64,000 bases of DNA. Source: an uncultured Eubacteriales bacterium. GTDB lineage: Bacteria; Bacillota; Clostridia; Christensenellales; CAG-138. The stretch is from the NCBI GenBank assembly GCA_902786465.1, contig CADACQ010000001.1, forward strand, positions 88,910 through 152,909, written 5' to 3'. This document shows positions 32,499 to 41,720 of the stretch, piece after piece (position 1 is the stretch's first letter; each line of letters starts with the position of its first letter). Both the position numbers and the translations under genes were made by a program. The notes under the pieces are model-generated. The model worked only from the letters and a program-made list of their open reading frames with translations. It was not told the DNA's origin and did not search any database.

Positions 32499-33681
32499 AA
32501 AAACGGATCGTGGTCATGCTCTTAGCCGGCGGCCAAGGCAGCCGGCTGGGCGTACTCACCTCCAACATGGCCAAGCCTGCCGTTCCCTTCGGCGGCAAGT
32601 ATCGGATCATCGATTTTCCCCTCAGCAACTGTGTCAACTCCGGCTTCGACACGGTGGGCGTCCTCACCCAGTACCGGCCCCTGGCGCTGAACGCCTATCT
32701 GGGCACCGGCCAGCACTGGGATCTGGACCGCAACTACGGCGGCGTCTTCGTGCTGCCCCCCTATGTGACCGAGGGTGAAAACGGCCACTGGTACAGCGCG
32801 ATCCTGACTATGTGCTCATCCTTTCCGGCGACCATATCTACAAGATGGACTACGCCAAGATGCTGAAGTTCCATCGGGACAAGAAGGCGGCGGCCACCAT
32901 CGCGGTGCTGCAGGTGCCCTGGGAGGAGGCCCATCGCTTCGGCATCATGAACGCCGACGTGAACGGGGTCATCCAGTCCTTCGAGGAGAAGCCCAAGGAG
33001 CCCAAGAGCAACCTGGCGTCCATGGGCATCTACATCTTCGACTGGAAGAAGCTCCGGGATTACATGGAGGCGGACGACGCCGATCCCAATTCCAGCAACG
33101 ACTTCGGCAAGAACATCATCCCCGCCATGCTGAACAGCGGCGAGGTCATGGTGGCCTATCCCTTCGAAGGCTATTGGCGGGACGTGGGCACCATCCAGAG
33201 CCTGTGGGAGGCCAACATGGATCTGCTGGGTCAGAAACCGGTGCTGGATCTCGACGACGACAGCTGGCGCATCTACACCCGCAACCCGGTCATGCCGCCT
33301 CATTACGTGAGCCTCACCGCCCAGGTCACCAATTCCCTGGTGTCCGAAGGCGCGGTGGTGGAGGGCACGGTGACCAACTCCGTCATCTTCTCCGGCGCCC
33401 GCATCGAGAAGGGGGCCACGGTGAAGGACAGCATCATCTTCCCCAAGGCCGTGGTGGGCAAGAACGTCACCGTGGAGAAGGCCATCGTGGGCGAGAACTC
33501 CATCGTGGGCGATTACTCCATGGTGGGCGGCCCCGTCCGTCCCGGCGAGAAGGTGAACAACAAGCTCACCGGCGACATCACCCTCATCGGCAACGACGTG
33601 ACCATTCCCCCCAGGGCGTATCTTGCCAAGGGCGCCGTGGTCAACACCGAGAACCCCCACCAGCCCGCAAAGGAGGCGTAA
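32495..33681 (+). pseudogene. glgC: ADP-glucose pyrophosphorylase gene with frame-breaking internal deletion
   Basis: Codons 1 to about 100 read a normal GlgC start ('[13 protein letters not shown]', '[19 protein letters not shown]', 'WYS'). At about 32797 the frame is lost, and the rest of the enzyme ('[18 protein letters not shown]' onward to the left-handed beta-helix C-terminus) continues in another frame to 33681. Compared with Geobacillus-type GlgC, about 46 bases are missing, including the 'GTAxAIYQN' substrate loop. As written the two halves would be 123 and about 290 residues, and neither would be active. Both halves are otherwise undamaged, so the event is either very recent or an assembly error. 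Coupled to glgB upstream and four bases before glgD. Confidence 0.9.
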
Positions 33682-33684
33682 GCT

Positions 33685-34809
33685 ATGATCAACAACGCAT
33701 TCGGCCTCATCGTCACCGCTGATCGGTCCACCCACCTCAAGGATCTGACCCTGTCCCGCTCCGCGGGAGCGGTCCCCTTCGGCGGCCGGTATCGCTTCAT
33801 CGATTTCACCCTCTCCAATATGGTCAACGCCGGCATCACCAGCGTGGGCCTGATCACGGAGAAGAACTATCATTCCCTCATGGACCATCTGGGCTCCGGC
33901 AAGGAGTGGGACCTGCACCGCAAGCGTGACGGTCTCTTCATCCTGCCCCCCTTCATGACCAAGGACAACTCCGGCGTATTCCGGGGCGACATCGACGCCA
34001 TCCGGTCCGTGCTGGGCTACGTGCGCCGCACCCAGGAGGACTATGCGGTCCTGGCCTGGCCCCGGGTGGTCATGAACCTGGATCTCACGGCCATGATGGA
34101 GCAGCACGTGGAAACCGGCGCGGACATCACCATCCTCTACGCGGAGGACGGGTCCCTCCGGCCGGAGGAGCAGAATCAGGACCTGCGCCTCATTCTGGAC
34201 GAGAAAGGCCGGGTCACAGATATGGAGCTGGACGCCTATCGGCCCCATAGCATGAACCGCAGCGCCGACGTGATGATCCTGAAGAAGGAGCTGCTGGAGT
34301 ACCTCGTCGAGGAGGCCTACGCCCGGGGCGAATACGATTTCCACCGGGACATCCTGCTGAAGAAGTGCAAGACGCTGAACATCATGGGCTATAAGTTCGA
34401 AGGGTTCCTGGCGCGGATGGAGTCCGTGGAGGGCTACTTCGCCAACAGCATGGCCCTTCTGAACCCGGACGTGCAGGCGGATCTGTTCAACGCCCGTCGC
34501 CCCATCTACACCAAGGTGAAGGACGAGGTGGCCGCCCGCTACTCCGTCAGCGCCCAGGTGAAGAACTCCCTGGTGGCCGACGGCTGCGTCATCGAGGGGC
34601 TGGTGGAGAACTCCATCCTCTTCCGCGGCGTCCACGTGAAGCCCGGCGCCCGCATCTACAACAGCATCGTCATGCAGGGGGCTGAGGTGGACGAGAACGC
34701 CATCCTGGACCACGTGATCCTGGACAAGGGCGTGAAGATTTTGCCGGGCCGGAGCCTGCAGGGCTACGACAGCTTCCCCATCGTGATCAGAAAGAATCAA
34801 ACCGTATGA
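33685..34809 (+). CDS. glgD: GlgD, ADP-glucose pyrophosphorylase regulatory-like subunit
   Basis: A 374-residue GlgC paralogue found beside GlgC in Firmicutes, where the two form a heteromeric enzyme. It keeps the nucleotidyltransferase fold ('AGAVPFGGRYRFIDFTLSNMVNAGI') and the C-terminal beta-helix repeats ('NSLVADGCVIEGLVENSILFRGV'), but the catalytic 'GDH' of GlgC is replaced by 'AWPRVVMNLD', consistent with a non-catalytic partner. It ends in a four-base overlap with glgA. If the glgC lesion is real, GlgD alone would probably not supply ADP-glucose. Confidence 0.93.
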   Translation: MINNAFGLIVTADRSTHLKDLTLSRSAGAVPFGGRYRFIDFTLSNMVNAGITSVGLITEKNYHSLMDHLGSGKEWDLHRKRDGLFILPPFMTKDNSGVFRGDIDAIRSVLGYVRRTQEDYAVLAWPRVVMNLDLTAMMEQHVETGADITILYAEDGSLRPEEQNQDLRLILDEKGRVTDMELDAYRPHSMNRSADVMILKKELLEYLVEEAYARGEYDFHRDILLKKCKTLNIMGYKFEGFLARMESVEGYFANSMALLNPDVQADLFNARRPIYTKVKDEVAARYSVSAQVKNSLVADGCVIEGLVENSILFRGVHVKPGARIYNSIVMQGAEVDENAILDHVILDKGVKILPGRSLQGYDSFPIVIRKNQTV

Positions 34810-36344
34810 GCACTGCAAAAGCCATAAAGCGGCCCCCTTCCTCCAAAGGGAGGCCGGTGGTCGATAAGAAAGCCCTGAAGCCGGAGCCCGTGATCGAGAA
34901 GCAGCCGTTGAAGGTGCTCCTGTGCGCCAGCGAGGCCATGCCCTTCATCAAGACCGGAGGCCTGGCCGACGTGGTGGGCGCCCTGCCCATAGCCCTCAAT
35001 CAGGAGGGACTGGACGTGCGGGTGATCCTGCCCAAGTATCGGCTGATCCCCTACACCTACATCTGCTCCATGGAGCACGTGACGGACTTCACCGTGCTCA
35101 TGGGGGGCGATCGGGTCTACTGCGGCATCGACACCATCGTGGAGAACGGGGTACGGTACTACTTCGTGGACAACCTGGCCCTCTTCGGCGGGGATCGGGT
35201 CTACACCGGCGACCAGGACGAGGGCTATAAGTTCGCCTTCTTCTGCCGGGCCATTCTGGAGGCCCTGCCCCGGATCGGGTGGTTCCCGGACGTGCTCCAC
35301 GGCAACGACTGGCAGTGCGGCCTTCTCAGCGTGCTCCTCAGAGCCCAGTACGGCATCGACGAGCGGTATCGGGCCATTCGCACGGTCTACACCATCCACA
35401 ACCTGAAGTTCCAGGGGCTCTTCGACTTCCACTGGCTCAACACCTACCTGGGCCTCAACGAGGGCTACTTCTCCACGGAGAACCTGGAGTTCTACGGCCT
35501 GCTCTCCTGCATGAAGGGCGGCATCGTGTTCTCCGACCGGGTCACCACCGTGAGCCCCACCTACGCGGAGGAGATCAAGTCCGCCTACTACGGCGAGCGG
35601 TTGGACGGGCTCATGAAGAAGCGGCAGAACGTCCTTTCGGGCATTCTGAACGGCATCGACACCGAGGCCTACGATCCCGAGGGGGATCGGTTCCTCCGGG
35701 TCACCTTCAGCGCCGACAACCGGCGGGGCAAGGCCATCCTGAAGGCGGACCTGCAGCAGGAGTGCGGCCTCCAGGTGCGGCCCGAGGCGGCCCTCATCGG
35801 CTTCATCGCCCGGCTCACCGCCCAGAAGGGGCTGGACCTCATCGAGCGGGTGCTGGACGACATCATGCGCCAGGACGTGCAGATCGTGTTCCTGGGCAAG
35901 GGCGACCAGCACTACGAGGACTTCATCCGCAACGCCCAGAACAAGTATCCCGGCCGGGTGGCCGCCCGGGTGGAGATGAACGAAGCCCTGGCCCACCGGG
36001 TCTACGCGGGCACGGACATGTTCCTCATGCCCAGCCAGTTCGAGCCCTGCGGCCTCTCCCAGATGATCGCCATGCGGTACGGGTCCATCCCCATCGTGCG
36101 GGAGACCGGCGGTCTCAAGGACAGCGTGCAGCCCTTCAACGTGTACACGGACGAGGGCAACGGCTTCTCCTTCTCCAACTACAACGCCCACGACATGCTC
36201 TATACCGTGGAGCGGGCGGTGTACTACTTCCACGACGAGGCCCTGTGGGACAGGCTGGTGAAGCGGGCCATGGGGACCGACTTCTCCTGGCACAAGTCCG
36301 CTTTGGTGTATAAACAGCTCTACGAAGGGCTGATGGAAAGATAA
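34806..36344 (+). CDS. glgA: Glycogen synthase
   Basis: A 512-residue GT5 glycosyltransferase that extends glycogen from ADP-glucose. The ADP-glucose site 'KTGGLADVVGALP' is near residue 50, 'HGNDWQCGLLSVLL' near 165, and the C-terminal 'SQFEPCGLSQMIAMRYGSIPIVRETGGL' carries the E-x7-E motif. An unusual Lys/Pro-rich stretch of about 35 residues precedes the first strand ('KVLLCASEAMPF'), longer than in most GlgA proteins. Coupled to glgD by an ATGA overlap; pfkA follows after 44 bases. Confidence 0.95.
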   Translation: MSTAKAIKRPPSSKGRPVVDKKALKPEPVIEKQPLKVLLCASEAMPFIKTGGLADVVGALPIALNQEGLDVRVILPKYRLIPYTYICSMEHVTDFTVLMGGDRVYCGIDTIVENGVRYYFVDNLALFGGDRVYTGDQDEGYKFAFFCRAILEALPRIGWFPDVLHGNDWQCGLLSVLLRAQYGIDERYRAIRTVYTIHNLKFQGLFDFHWLNTYLGLNEGYFSTENLEFYGLLSCMKGGIVFSDRVTTVSPTYAEEIKSAYYGERLDGLMKKRQNVLSGILNGIDTEAYDPEGDRFLRVTFSADNRRGKAILKADLQQECGLQVRPEAALIGFIARLTAQKGLDLIERVLDDIMRQDVQIVFLGKGDQHYEDFIRNAQNKYPGRVAARVEMNEALAHRVYAGTDMFLMPSQFEPCGLSQMIAMRYGSIPIVRETGGLKDSVQPFNVYTDEGNGFSFSNYNAHDMLYTVERAVYYFHDEALWDRLVKRAMGTDFSWHKSALVYKQLYEGLMER

Positions 36345-36388
36345 CAAGACAACCGAGAACAAAATTCTTTCGCATCGAGGCAAAAAAC

Positions 36389-37363
36389 ATGGATAAGATC
36401 GTAAGACGTATCGGCATTCTCACCAGCGGGGGCGACGCTCCCGGCATGAACGCGGCCATCCGCGCCGCCGTCCGCAACTGTCTGCAGCGGGGCATCACCC
36501 CCGTGGGCATCCACCGGGGCTACAACGGCCTCATCCAGGGGGATACCTTCGAGATGGACGCCCGCTCCGTCAACGGCCTCTCCGACCGGGGCGGCACCAT
36601 CCTCTACACCGCCCGCTGCAAGGAGTTCACCACCCCCGAGGGCGTGGCGCAGGCGGTCCGCACCTGCAAGTACGCGGGTATCGACGGGGTCATCGCCATC
36701 GGCGGCGACGGCACCTTCCGGGGCGCCCAGAAGCTGTCCGCCGCGGGCGTCAACACCGTGGGCGTGCCCGCCACCATCGACAACGACATTGGCTGCTCCC
36801 ACTACACTATCGGCTTTGACACCGCGGCCAACACCGCCATCCAGTGCATCGACAAGCTGGCCGACACCATGCAGTCCCACGAGCGGGCCAGCATCGTGGA
36901 GGTCATGGGTCGGCACGCGGGGCACTTGGCCGTGTACGTGGGCCTCGCTGTAGGCGCCACCGCCATTCTGGTGCCCGAGTTCCCGGTGGACTTCGAGCGG
37001 GACGTGATCGAGCGGGTCCGCCAGGGCAAGTACCGGGGCAAACGCCACTTCGTCATCGTGGTGGCCGAGGGCGTAGGCCGCTGCGACGAGATCGCCCGCC
37101 GCATCGAGGAGGAGACCGGCATCGACGCCCGGGTATCCATCCTGGGCCACATCCAGCGGGGCGGCGCCCCCACGGGCCGGGATCGGGTCATGGCCGCTCG
37201 CATGGGCCACACCGCCGTGGAGGAGCTGGCCGCGGGCCACACCAACCTGGTGGTCTGCTACCGGGATTCCCACATCGTCACCATCCCCATCGACGAGGCC
37301 CTGCAGATGAAGAAGGGCATCGATCCCTACATGTACAAGGTGGCGTACGACATCTCGATCTGA
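36389..37363 (+). CDS. pfkA: ATP-dependent 6-phosphofructokinase
   Basis: A 324-residue PfkA. 'ILTSGGDAPGMNAAIRA' is the ATP-binding start; 'GGDGTFRGA' near residue 105 keeps the Gly that marks ATP use rather than pyrophosphate; 'PATIDNDI' contains the catalytic Asp; 'MGRHAGHLAVYVG' and 'GHIQRGGAPTGRDR' complete the substrate site. GAGG lies ten bases before the ATG. Placed after the glycogen genes, it links glucose phosphate from storage to glycolysis. The following gap holds a large composite repeat. Confidence 0.96.
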   Translation: MDKIVRRIGILTSGGDAPGMNAAIRAAVRNCLQRGITPVGIHRGYNGLIQGDTFEMDARSVNGLSDRGGTILYTARCKEFTTPEGVAQAVRTCKYAGIDGVIAIGGDGTFRGAQKLSAAGVNTVGVPATIDNDIGCSHYTIGFDTAANTAIQCIDKLADTMQSHERASIVEVMGRHAGHLAVYVGLAVGATAILVPEFPVDFERDVIERVRQGKYRGKRHFVIVVAEGVGRCDEIARRIEEETGIDARVSILGHIQRGGAPTGRDRVMAARMGHTAVEELAAGHTNLVVCYRDSHIVTIPIDEALQMKKGIDPYMYKVAYDISI

Positions 37364-37375
37364 GTTTCCTCTTTC

Positions 37376-37589
37376 GTTCCTTTTTTCTCTTCGGTGAAGA
37401 GAAAAAGGAACCGAAAAAAGAGAAGCACAGGAAGGATTTGGGGGAATGGCTGCAAAAAGCCGTTCCCCCTTTTTGTTTGCGCGGGAAGGGCAGGTCCTCC
37501 CTCTACAACAATTCCGCGATACTCACCGTAATATCCCTGTGCTTTTCTTTTTGCGCCGCTTTTTATTTTCACTGAAAAGAAAAAGCGGC
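37376..37589. repeat. Composite intergenic repeat, largest copy
   Basis: Left palindrome GTTCC-type at 37376-37411 with core CTCTTCGGTGAAGAG. It is followed by CGAAAAAAGAGAAGCACAGG, whose end pairs with CCTGTGCTTTTCTTTTT near 37536-37552 to give a long outer stem. Inside is a second hairpin with GGGGGAATGGC and GCCGTTCCCCC arms (about 37440-37472) followed by a T-run, a good pfkA terminator. The right palindrome GCCGC-type lies at 37555-37589. The rest of the 277-base gap is a -10-like TATACT at 37605-37610 for the next gene, without a clear -35. Confidence 0.7.
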
Positions 37590-37640
37590 AAAGGAAAAAT
37601 GTGATATACTATACCCAATAAAGCAAAAGGAAGTGAAGCC

Positions 37641-39038
37641 ATGAAGGTTTGTCTGCTGAACGATTCCTTTCCCCCGGCCATCGACGGGGTGGTGAACGTG
37701 GTGCTGAACTATGCGGACCATCTGGGAAGGGACCACGGGGCTCAAGTGGTCGTGGGCACGCCGGCGTACCCGGACGCCCACTACGAGCAGTACCCCTACC
37801 GGGTGGTGGCCTATCCCAGTTTTGACACCACGGCCCTGATGAGCGGCTATCGAGCCGGATACCCCTTCTCCGGACCGGCGGCGGAGGAGCTCTCCGCCTT
37901 CGGACCGGACGTCATCCACAGCCACTGCCCCGTGGCCTCCACCATTTTGGGGCGGCTCCTCCGGGAGCGGACCGAGGCCCCGCTGGTGTTCACCTACCAC
38001 ACCAAGTTCGACGTGGACATCCACCGGGCGGTGAAGCTCCCCCTCGCGGCGGAGGAGGCCATAAAGGTCATGGTGGCGAACATCGAGGCCTGCGACGAGG
38101 TCTGGGTGGTGAGCCGGGGCGCGGGAGAGAATTTGAGGTCCCTGGGCTACTCCGGGGACTACCGGGTCATGAACAACGGCGTGGACTTCGCCCGAGGCCG
38201 GGTGGACGATCTGACCGTAGAGAAGGTCACCGCCGGCTACGACCTGCCCGCGGGGGTGCCCGTGCTGCTGTTCGTGGGCCGGATGATGACCTACAAAGGC
38301 CTGCCCCTGATCCTGGACGCCCTGAAGCTCCTCATGGACGCCGGGCAGGACTTCCGCATGGTGTTCATCGGCAAGGGCCCGGACAAGGAACTGATGGAGG
38401 AGAAGGCCCGGCGCCTGGGGCTGGAGAAACGGTGCATCTTCGTGGGCCCCGTCTACGACCGGGAGGTCCTGCGCGCCTGGAACACCCGAGCGGACCTGTT
38501 CCTCTTCCCCTCCACCTTCGACACCAACGGCCTGGTGGTCCGGGAGGCGGCGGCCTGCGGCCTGGGGTGCGTGCTCGTCCGGGGCTCCTGCGCCGCCGAG
38601 GGCATCGACGACGGGCGCAACGGCTTCCTCATCGAGGAGAGCGCCGAGGCCATGGCGGCCCTGCTTAAGGAGGTCTGCCCGGACCTAATTCGGCTCCACC
38701 AGGTGGGCCAGCACGCCATGCGCGAGATCTACCTCTCCTGGCAAAACGCCGTGGACGCGGCCTACGACCGGTACGGGGCCATATTGGATCTGAAGCGAAG
38801 CGGGGCCCTGCCCCCCAAGCGGAAGGCGCCCACGGACTATCTCATGGCCCTCGCCTCCCGGAGCATGGAGGAGCGGGTGCGCCGTCGCCGCATCCGACTG
38901 GAGCTCCTAAACGACTTCAGGGAGACCGCCCAGGGCATGATGGAGAACATTCAGGAGGCCCAGAGAAGCGCCGAGCAGCGCTGGGCCAAGGTGGCCGAGG
39001 ACATCCAGCGGGAGCTGGACGCCCTGCATCGGGAATAG
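37641..39038 (+). CDS. GT4-family glycosyltransferase
   Basis: A 465-residue GT-B retaining glycosyltransferase. The N-terminal half starts 'VCLLNDSFPPAIDGVVNVV' with the 'HSHCP' and 'FTYHTKFD' motifs of the 1,2-diacylglycerol glucosyltransferase branch; the C-terminal half has 'LLFVGRMMTYKGLPLILDAL' and the nucleotide-sugar site 'PSTFDTNGLVVREAAACGLGCV' with the E-x7-E pattern. A charged, probably coiled tail of about 60 residues follows. It may make glycolipids, but soluble glycan targets are possible. AGGAAG precedes the ATG. No transport or sulfoquinovose genes are nearby to refine the substrate. Confidence 0.85.
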   Translation: MKVCLLNDSFPPAIDGVVNVVLNYADHLGRDHGAQVVVGTPAYPDAHYEQYPYRVVAYPSFDTTALMSGYRAGYPFSGPAAEELSAFGPDVIHSHCPVASTILGRLLRERTEAPLVFTYHTKFDVDIHRAVKLPLAAEEAIKVMVANIEACDEVWVVSRGAGENLRSLGYSGDYRVMNNGVDFARGRVDDLTVEKVTAGYDLPAGVPVLLFVGRMMTYKGLPLILDALKLLMDAGQDFRMVFIGKGPDKELMEEKARRLGLEKRCIFVGPVYDREVLRAWNTRADLFLFPSTFDTNGLVVREAAACGLGCVLVRGSCAAEGIDDGRNGFLIEESAEAMAALLKEVCPDLIRLHQVGQHAMREIYLSWQNAVDAAYDRYGAILDLKRSGALPPKRKAPTDYLMALASRSMEERVRRRRIRLELLNDFRETAQGMMENIQEAQRSAEQRWAKVAEDIQRELDALHRE

Positions 39039-39056
39039 CCCTGCTGAAGACGCCTC

Positions 39057-39101
39057 TTGACATGTGACCGTTTGTTCACTATACTGTGATCGAACGGTCA
39101 C
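39057..39101 (+). promoter_or_regulatory. Promoter and operator of the TetR-led operon
   Basis: TTGACA (39057-39062), 17-base spacer, TATACT (39080-39085). The inverted repeat GTGACCGTT (39064-39072) and AACGGTCAC (39093-39101) straddles the -10, with its centre at 39082-39083. This is the expected place for an autoregulating TetR protein. Confidence 0.75.
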
Positions 39102-39123
39102 TTTTTTTGAAAGGAGGACTGCC

Positions 39124-39741
39124 ATGGCGAAGGATACGAAGGAACGGATACTGGCTCTGGCGTTGGACAAGTTTTCCCAGAACGGCTACGACGGCACCAA
39201 CATCCGGGAGCTGACCTCATCGTTGGGGCTGGTCAAGTCCGCCCTATACCGGCATTTCGACAGCAAGGAGGCCATTTGGAACGCCTTGCTGGACGAGATG
39301 ATCGCCTACTACGAGGCCGGTTTCGGCTCATCGGAGCACCTGCCCCCCGTGCCGGATTCCCTGGAAGGGCTGGTGACCCTGACCATGGGGATGGCGGACT
39401 TCACCATCCACGACGAGAAGGTGGTCAAGACCCGCAAGCTCCTGTCCATCGAGCAGTTTCGGGACGAGAGGGCCCGGGACCTGGCCACCAAGCACTTCCT
39501 CACGGGCCTGACGGCCATGTTCACCCCCCTCTTTCAGGGCATGATGGACAAGGGTCTCCTCCTTCGGGACGACCCCGCCATGCTGGCCTTTGCCTACACC
39601 GCCCCCATCTCCGCTCTCATCCACCTGTGCGACCGGGAGCCGGAACGGACGGATGAAGCCATCCAGAGAATCGAAGCCTTCAGCCGGCACTTTATCCGCA
39701 CCTACGCATGTCAAGGAGGAAACACCGATGAAACGATATGA
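39124..39741 (+). CDS. TetR-family regulator, first gene of the 39-43 kb operon
   Basis: A 205-residue regulator. The N-terminal helix-turn-helix is 'TNIRELTSSLGLVKSALYRHF' in type, followed by 'DSKEAIWNALL', the family signature. The C-terminal ligand domain is not specific enough to name a ligand. The start at 39124 has GGAGG nine bases upstream; the longer frame overlaps the operator and is rejected. Its last 14 bases overlap the next gene. It likely represses its own operon until a toxic or signal molecule binds. Confidence 0.88.
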   Translation: MAKDTKERILALALDKFSQNGYDGTNIRELTSSLGLVKSALYRHFDSKEAIWNALLDEMIAYYEAGFGSSEHLPPVPDSLEGLVTLTMGMADFTIHDEKVVKTRKLLSIEQFRDERARDLATKHFLTGLTAMFTPLFQGMMDKGLLLRDDPAMLAFAYTAPISALIHLCDREPERTDEAIQRIEAFSRHFIRTYACQGGNTDETI

Positions 39742-40180
39742 TACCGCCCGAAGATGGCTGATCTTTTGGACCCTGTTCATCGGCGTTGGCGCCGTGGCCG
39801 GAGGATTGAGCATGATCCTGGATCCCAGCGGCAAAACGCTCCACATGGACGGGATGCTGCCCTATTTTCAGGTCCTGCCCTTTGCAAGGACGCTCTTTCA
39901 GGACTTCCTGTTTTCGGGGTTCGCCCTGCTGATCGTCAACGGGCTCACCAACCTGACCGCCGCGGTCCTGCTGCTGCGGCGCAAGAAGCTGGGCGTGATC
40001 CTGGGCGGCGTCTTCGGCGTCACGCTGATGCTGTGGATCTGCATCCAGTTCTATATGTTCCCGCTGAACTTCATGTCCACCGCCTACTTCATCTTCGGCC
40101 TCTGTCAGGCCCTCACCGGCTATGTGGCCTGGCGGCGGCTGCGGCAGGCGGAGTCAGGGAGGGATGACCATGGCGTTTGA
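39728..40180 (+). CDS. Small membrane protein, unknown
   Basis: A 150-residue protein with four predicted membrane helices ('WLIFWTLFIGVGAVAGGLSM', 'FLFSGFALLIVNGLTNL', 'LGVILGGVFGVTLMLWICI', 'FMSTAYFIFGLCQALTGYV'-type segments). AGGAGG lies seven bases before the ATG, inside the end of the TetR gene. It overlaps both neighbours, so it is firmly part of the operon. No family recognised. Confidence 0.8.
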   Translation: MKRYDTARRWLIFWTLFIGVGAVAGGLSMILDPSGKTLHMDGMLPYFQVLPFARTLFQDFLFSGFALLIVNGLTNLTAAVLLLRRKKLGVILGGVFGVTLMLWICIQFYMFPLNFMSTAYFIFGLCQALTGYVAWRRLRQAESGRDDHGV

Positions 40181-40817
40181 TTTCAAGAAGGAATATAAGG
40201 AATTTTACCTGCCCAAGGAGCGGCCTGAGATCGTGGCCGTGCCCCGGGCCAACTACGCGGCCATCCGGGGCCAGGGCGACCCCAACGCGCCGGACGGCGC
40301 CTATCAGCGGGCCATCGCCGTCCTCTACGCCGTGGCTTACACCATCAAGATGAGCAAGAAGGGGGACCATCGGATCGACGGGTACTACGACTTCGTGGTG
40401 CCGCCCCTGGAGGGCTTTTGGTGGCAGGATGAGATCGACGGCGTGGACTACGGCAACAAAGCCGGTTTCCAGTGGTACGCCGTGATCCGGCTGCCGGACT
40501 TCGTCCCCAGGACAGATTTCGATTGGGCCGTGGTGGAGGCGTCGAAAAAGAAGCAGCTGGATTGCTCCGGGGCGGAGTTCCTCACCGTGGACGAGGGTCT
40601 TTGCGTCCAGATCCTTCATGTGGGTCCCTTCGACGACGAGCCCCGGTCCGTGGCGCTGATGGACGAGCATATCCGGCAGCAGGGCTACGAGAACGACTTT
40701 TCGGCGGGTCGGCTGCACCACGAGATCTACCTGTCCGACGCCCGGAAGGTGGCGCCGGAAAAGTGGCGGACCGTGATCCGCCACCCCATCCGAAAGAGCG
40801 AGAGGAGGCACCCATGA
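40170..40817 (+). CDS. GyrI-like small-molecule-binding protein
   Basis: A 215-residue stand-alone GyrI-like (SOUL/AraC effector-type) protein, with 'VAVPRANYAAIRGQGDPN' at the start and 'LHVGPFDDEPRSVALMDEHIRQQGY' in the second repeat, both typical of the family. Such proteins bind hydrophobic or cationic drugs or hydrolyse cyclopropanoid-type toxins. The ATG at 40170 has GGGAGGG upstream and overlaps the previous stop; the next gene starts inside its stop. A related domain is fused to AraC at 43.5 kb. Confidence 0.85.
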   Translation: MAFDFKKEYKEFYLPKERPEIVAVPRANYAAIRGQGDPNAPDGAYQRAIAVLYAVAYTIKMSKKGDHRIDGYYDFVVPPLEGFWWQDEIDGVDYGNKAGFQWYAVIRLPDFVPRTDFDWAVVEASKKKQLDCSGAEFLTVDEGLCVQILHVGPFDDEPRSVALMDEHIRQQGYENDFSAGRLHHEIYLSDARKVAPEKWRTVIRHPIRKSERRHP

Positions 40818-41167
40818 AGAAATGGTTCGACGAGGAATATGAGTTCACCGTGGAGGTCACGGGCTTTCTGCGGGGGGACCATACGGAGCGCTACTGCCGA
40901 AACGGCGAAGAGGTGGGCGACACCTACACCTGCACCTACGGCTGCCCGGTGAATAGGGACGGGTACGGTATCTGCTCCAAGACCATGATGATGCTCTATC
41001 CCCTCATGGAGGCCGTGCGCAGCGGCGGCGATCTCGAAAACGTAGGGGGCGACGGGAAATATTCGAAGACCCTCGTCTGCCCCGACGGGTGCGTCATCTT
41101 CCGCCTGACGGCCAAGCCCCTGGGCAACCCCAACTTCCACCGGGGCGGATTCTGGAAGGAGCCATGA
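40814..41167 (+). CDS. TIGR04076-type small protein
   Basis: A 117-residue protein resembling the TIGR04076 family, with conserved Cys residues in 'CTYGCPVN', 'YGICSKTMMMLYPLM' and 'LVCPDGCVIFRL'. These small proteins are found in many anaerobes; some are linked to metabolic or redox contexts but their function is unknown. The start overlaps the GyrI stop by four bases; the longer frame from 40472 is a shadow over the GyrI gene. Confidence 0.8.
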   Translation: MKKWFDEEYEFTVEVTGFLRGDHTERYCRNGEEVGDTYTCTYGCPVNRDGYGICSKTMMMLYPLMEAVRSGGDLENVGGDGKYSKTLVCPDGCVIFRLTAKPLGNPNFHRGGFWKEP

Positions 41168-41168
41168 T

Positions 41169-41720
41169 ATGGAATACAGAGAAACCATTACATTGAAGGA
41201 TGGGCGGTCCTGCGTCATTCGCCAGGGCACCGCCCAGGACGCGGAGGGCGTGCTCCGCAACTTCGTGCTGAACCACGCCCAAACGGATTTCCTCACCACC
41301 TACCCGGACGAGATCCCCTTCACCGTGGAGCAGGAGGCCCAGTATTTGCAAAAAAAGGCCGACAGCCCCGACGAGGCGGAGCTGGTGGCGGAGGTGGAGG
41401 GCTCCATCGTAGGCCAGGCGGGGATCGCCCGGGTGGGCCGGGCGGATAAGGTGAAGCATCGGGCCACCTTCGGCATCAGCATCGACCGGGACTACTGGCA
41501 TCTGGGCATAGGCCGGGCCCTGACGAAAGCCTGCATCCTGCTGGCGAAGCAGGCGGGATATCTGCAGCTGGAGTTGGAGGCCGTGGCGGACAACGAGAAG
41601 GCCCTGGCCCTCTACGAAAGCGAGGGCTTCGTGGAGTACGGCCGGAACCCCAAGGGCTTCCGGTCCCGGCTGACGGGTTGGCAGGCTCTGGTGCTCATGG
41701 GTCGGGAGCTGGACAAATGA
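41169..41720 (+). CDS. GNAT-family N-acetyltransferase
   Basis: A 183-residue acetyltransferase. Motif A is near 'FGISIDRDYWHLGIGRALTKACI', with the Q/R-x-x-G-x-G/A pyrophosphate loop read as 'HLGIGRA', and motif B 'LELEAVADNEKALALYESEGF' follows. Similar to RimI/PhnO-like enzymes with unknown acceptors. AAGGAG lies seven bases before the ATG. Coupled to the following kinase-like gene by an ATGA overlap. In this operon it may modify a toxic small molecule. Confidence 0.85.
   Translation: MEYRETITLKDGRSCVIRQGTAQDAEGVLRNFVLNHAQTDFLTTYPDEIPFTVEQEAQYLQKKADSPDEAELVAEVEGSIVGQAGIARVGRADKVKHRATFGISIDRDYWHLGIGRALTKACILLAKQAGYLQLELEAVADNEKALALYESEGFVEYGRNPKGFRSRLTGWQALVLMGRELDK

Noticed and set aside
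32495-33681. Programmed frameshift in glgC
   Set aside because: Residues are missing as well as the frame, and there is no slippery site or stimulating structure at the junction.
37605-37610. Full promoter for the GT4 gene
   Set aside because: TATACT is present but no acceptable -35 was found at 16-18 bases, so I only mention it as a possible -10.
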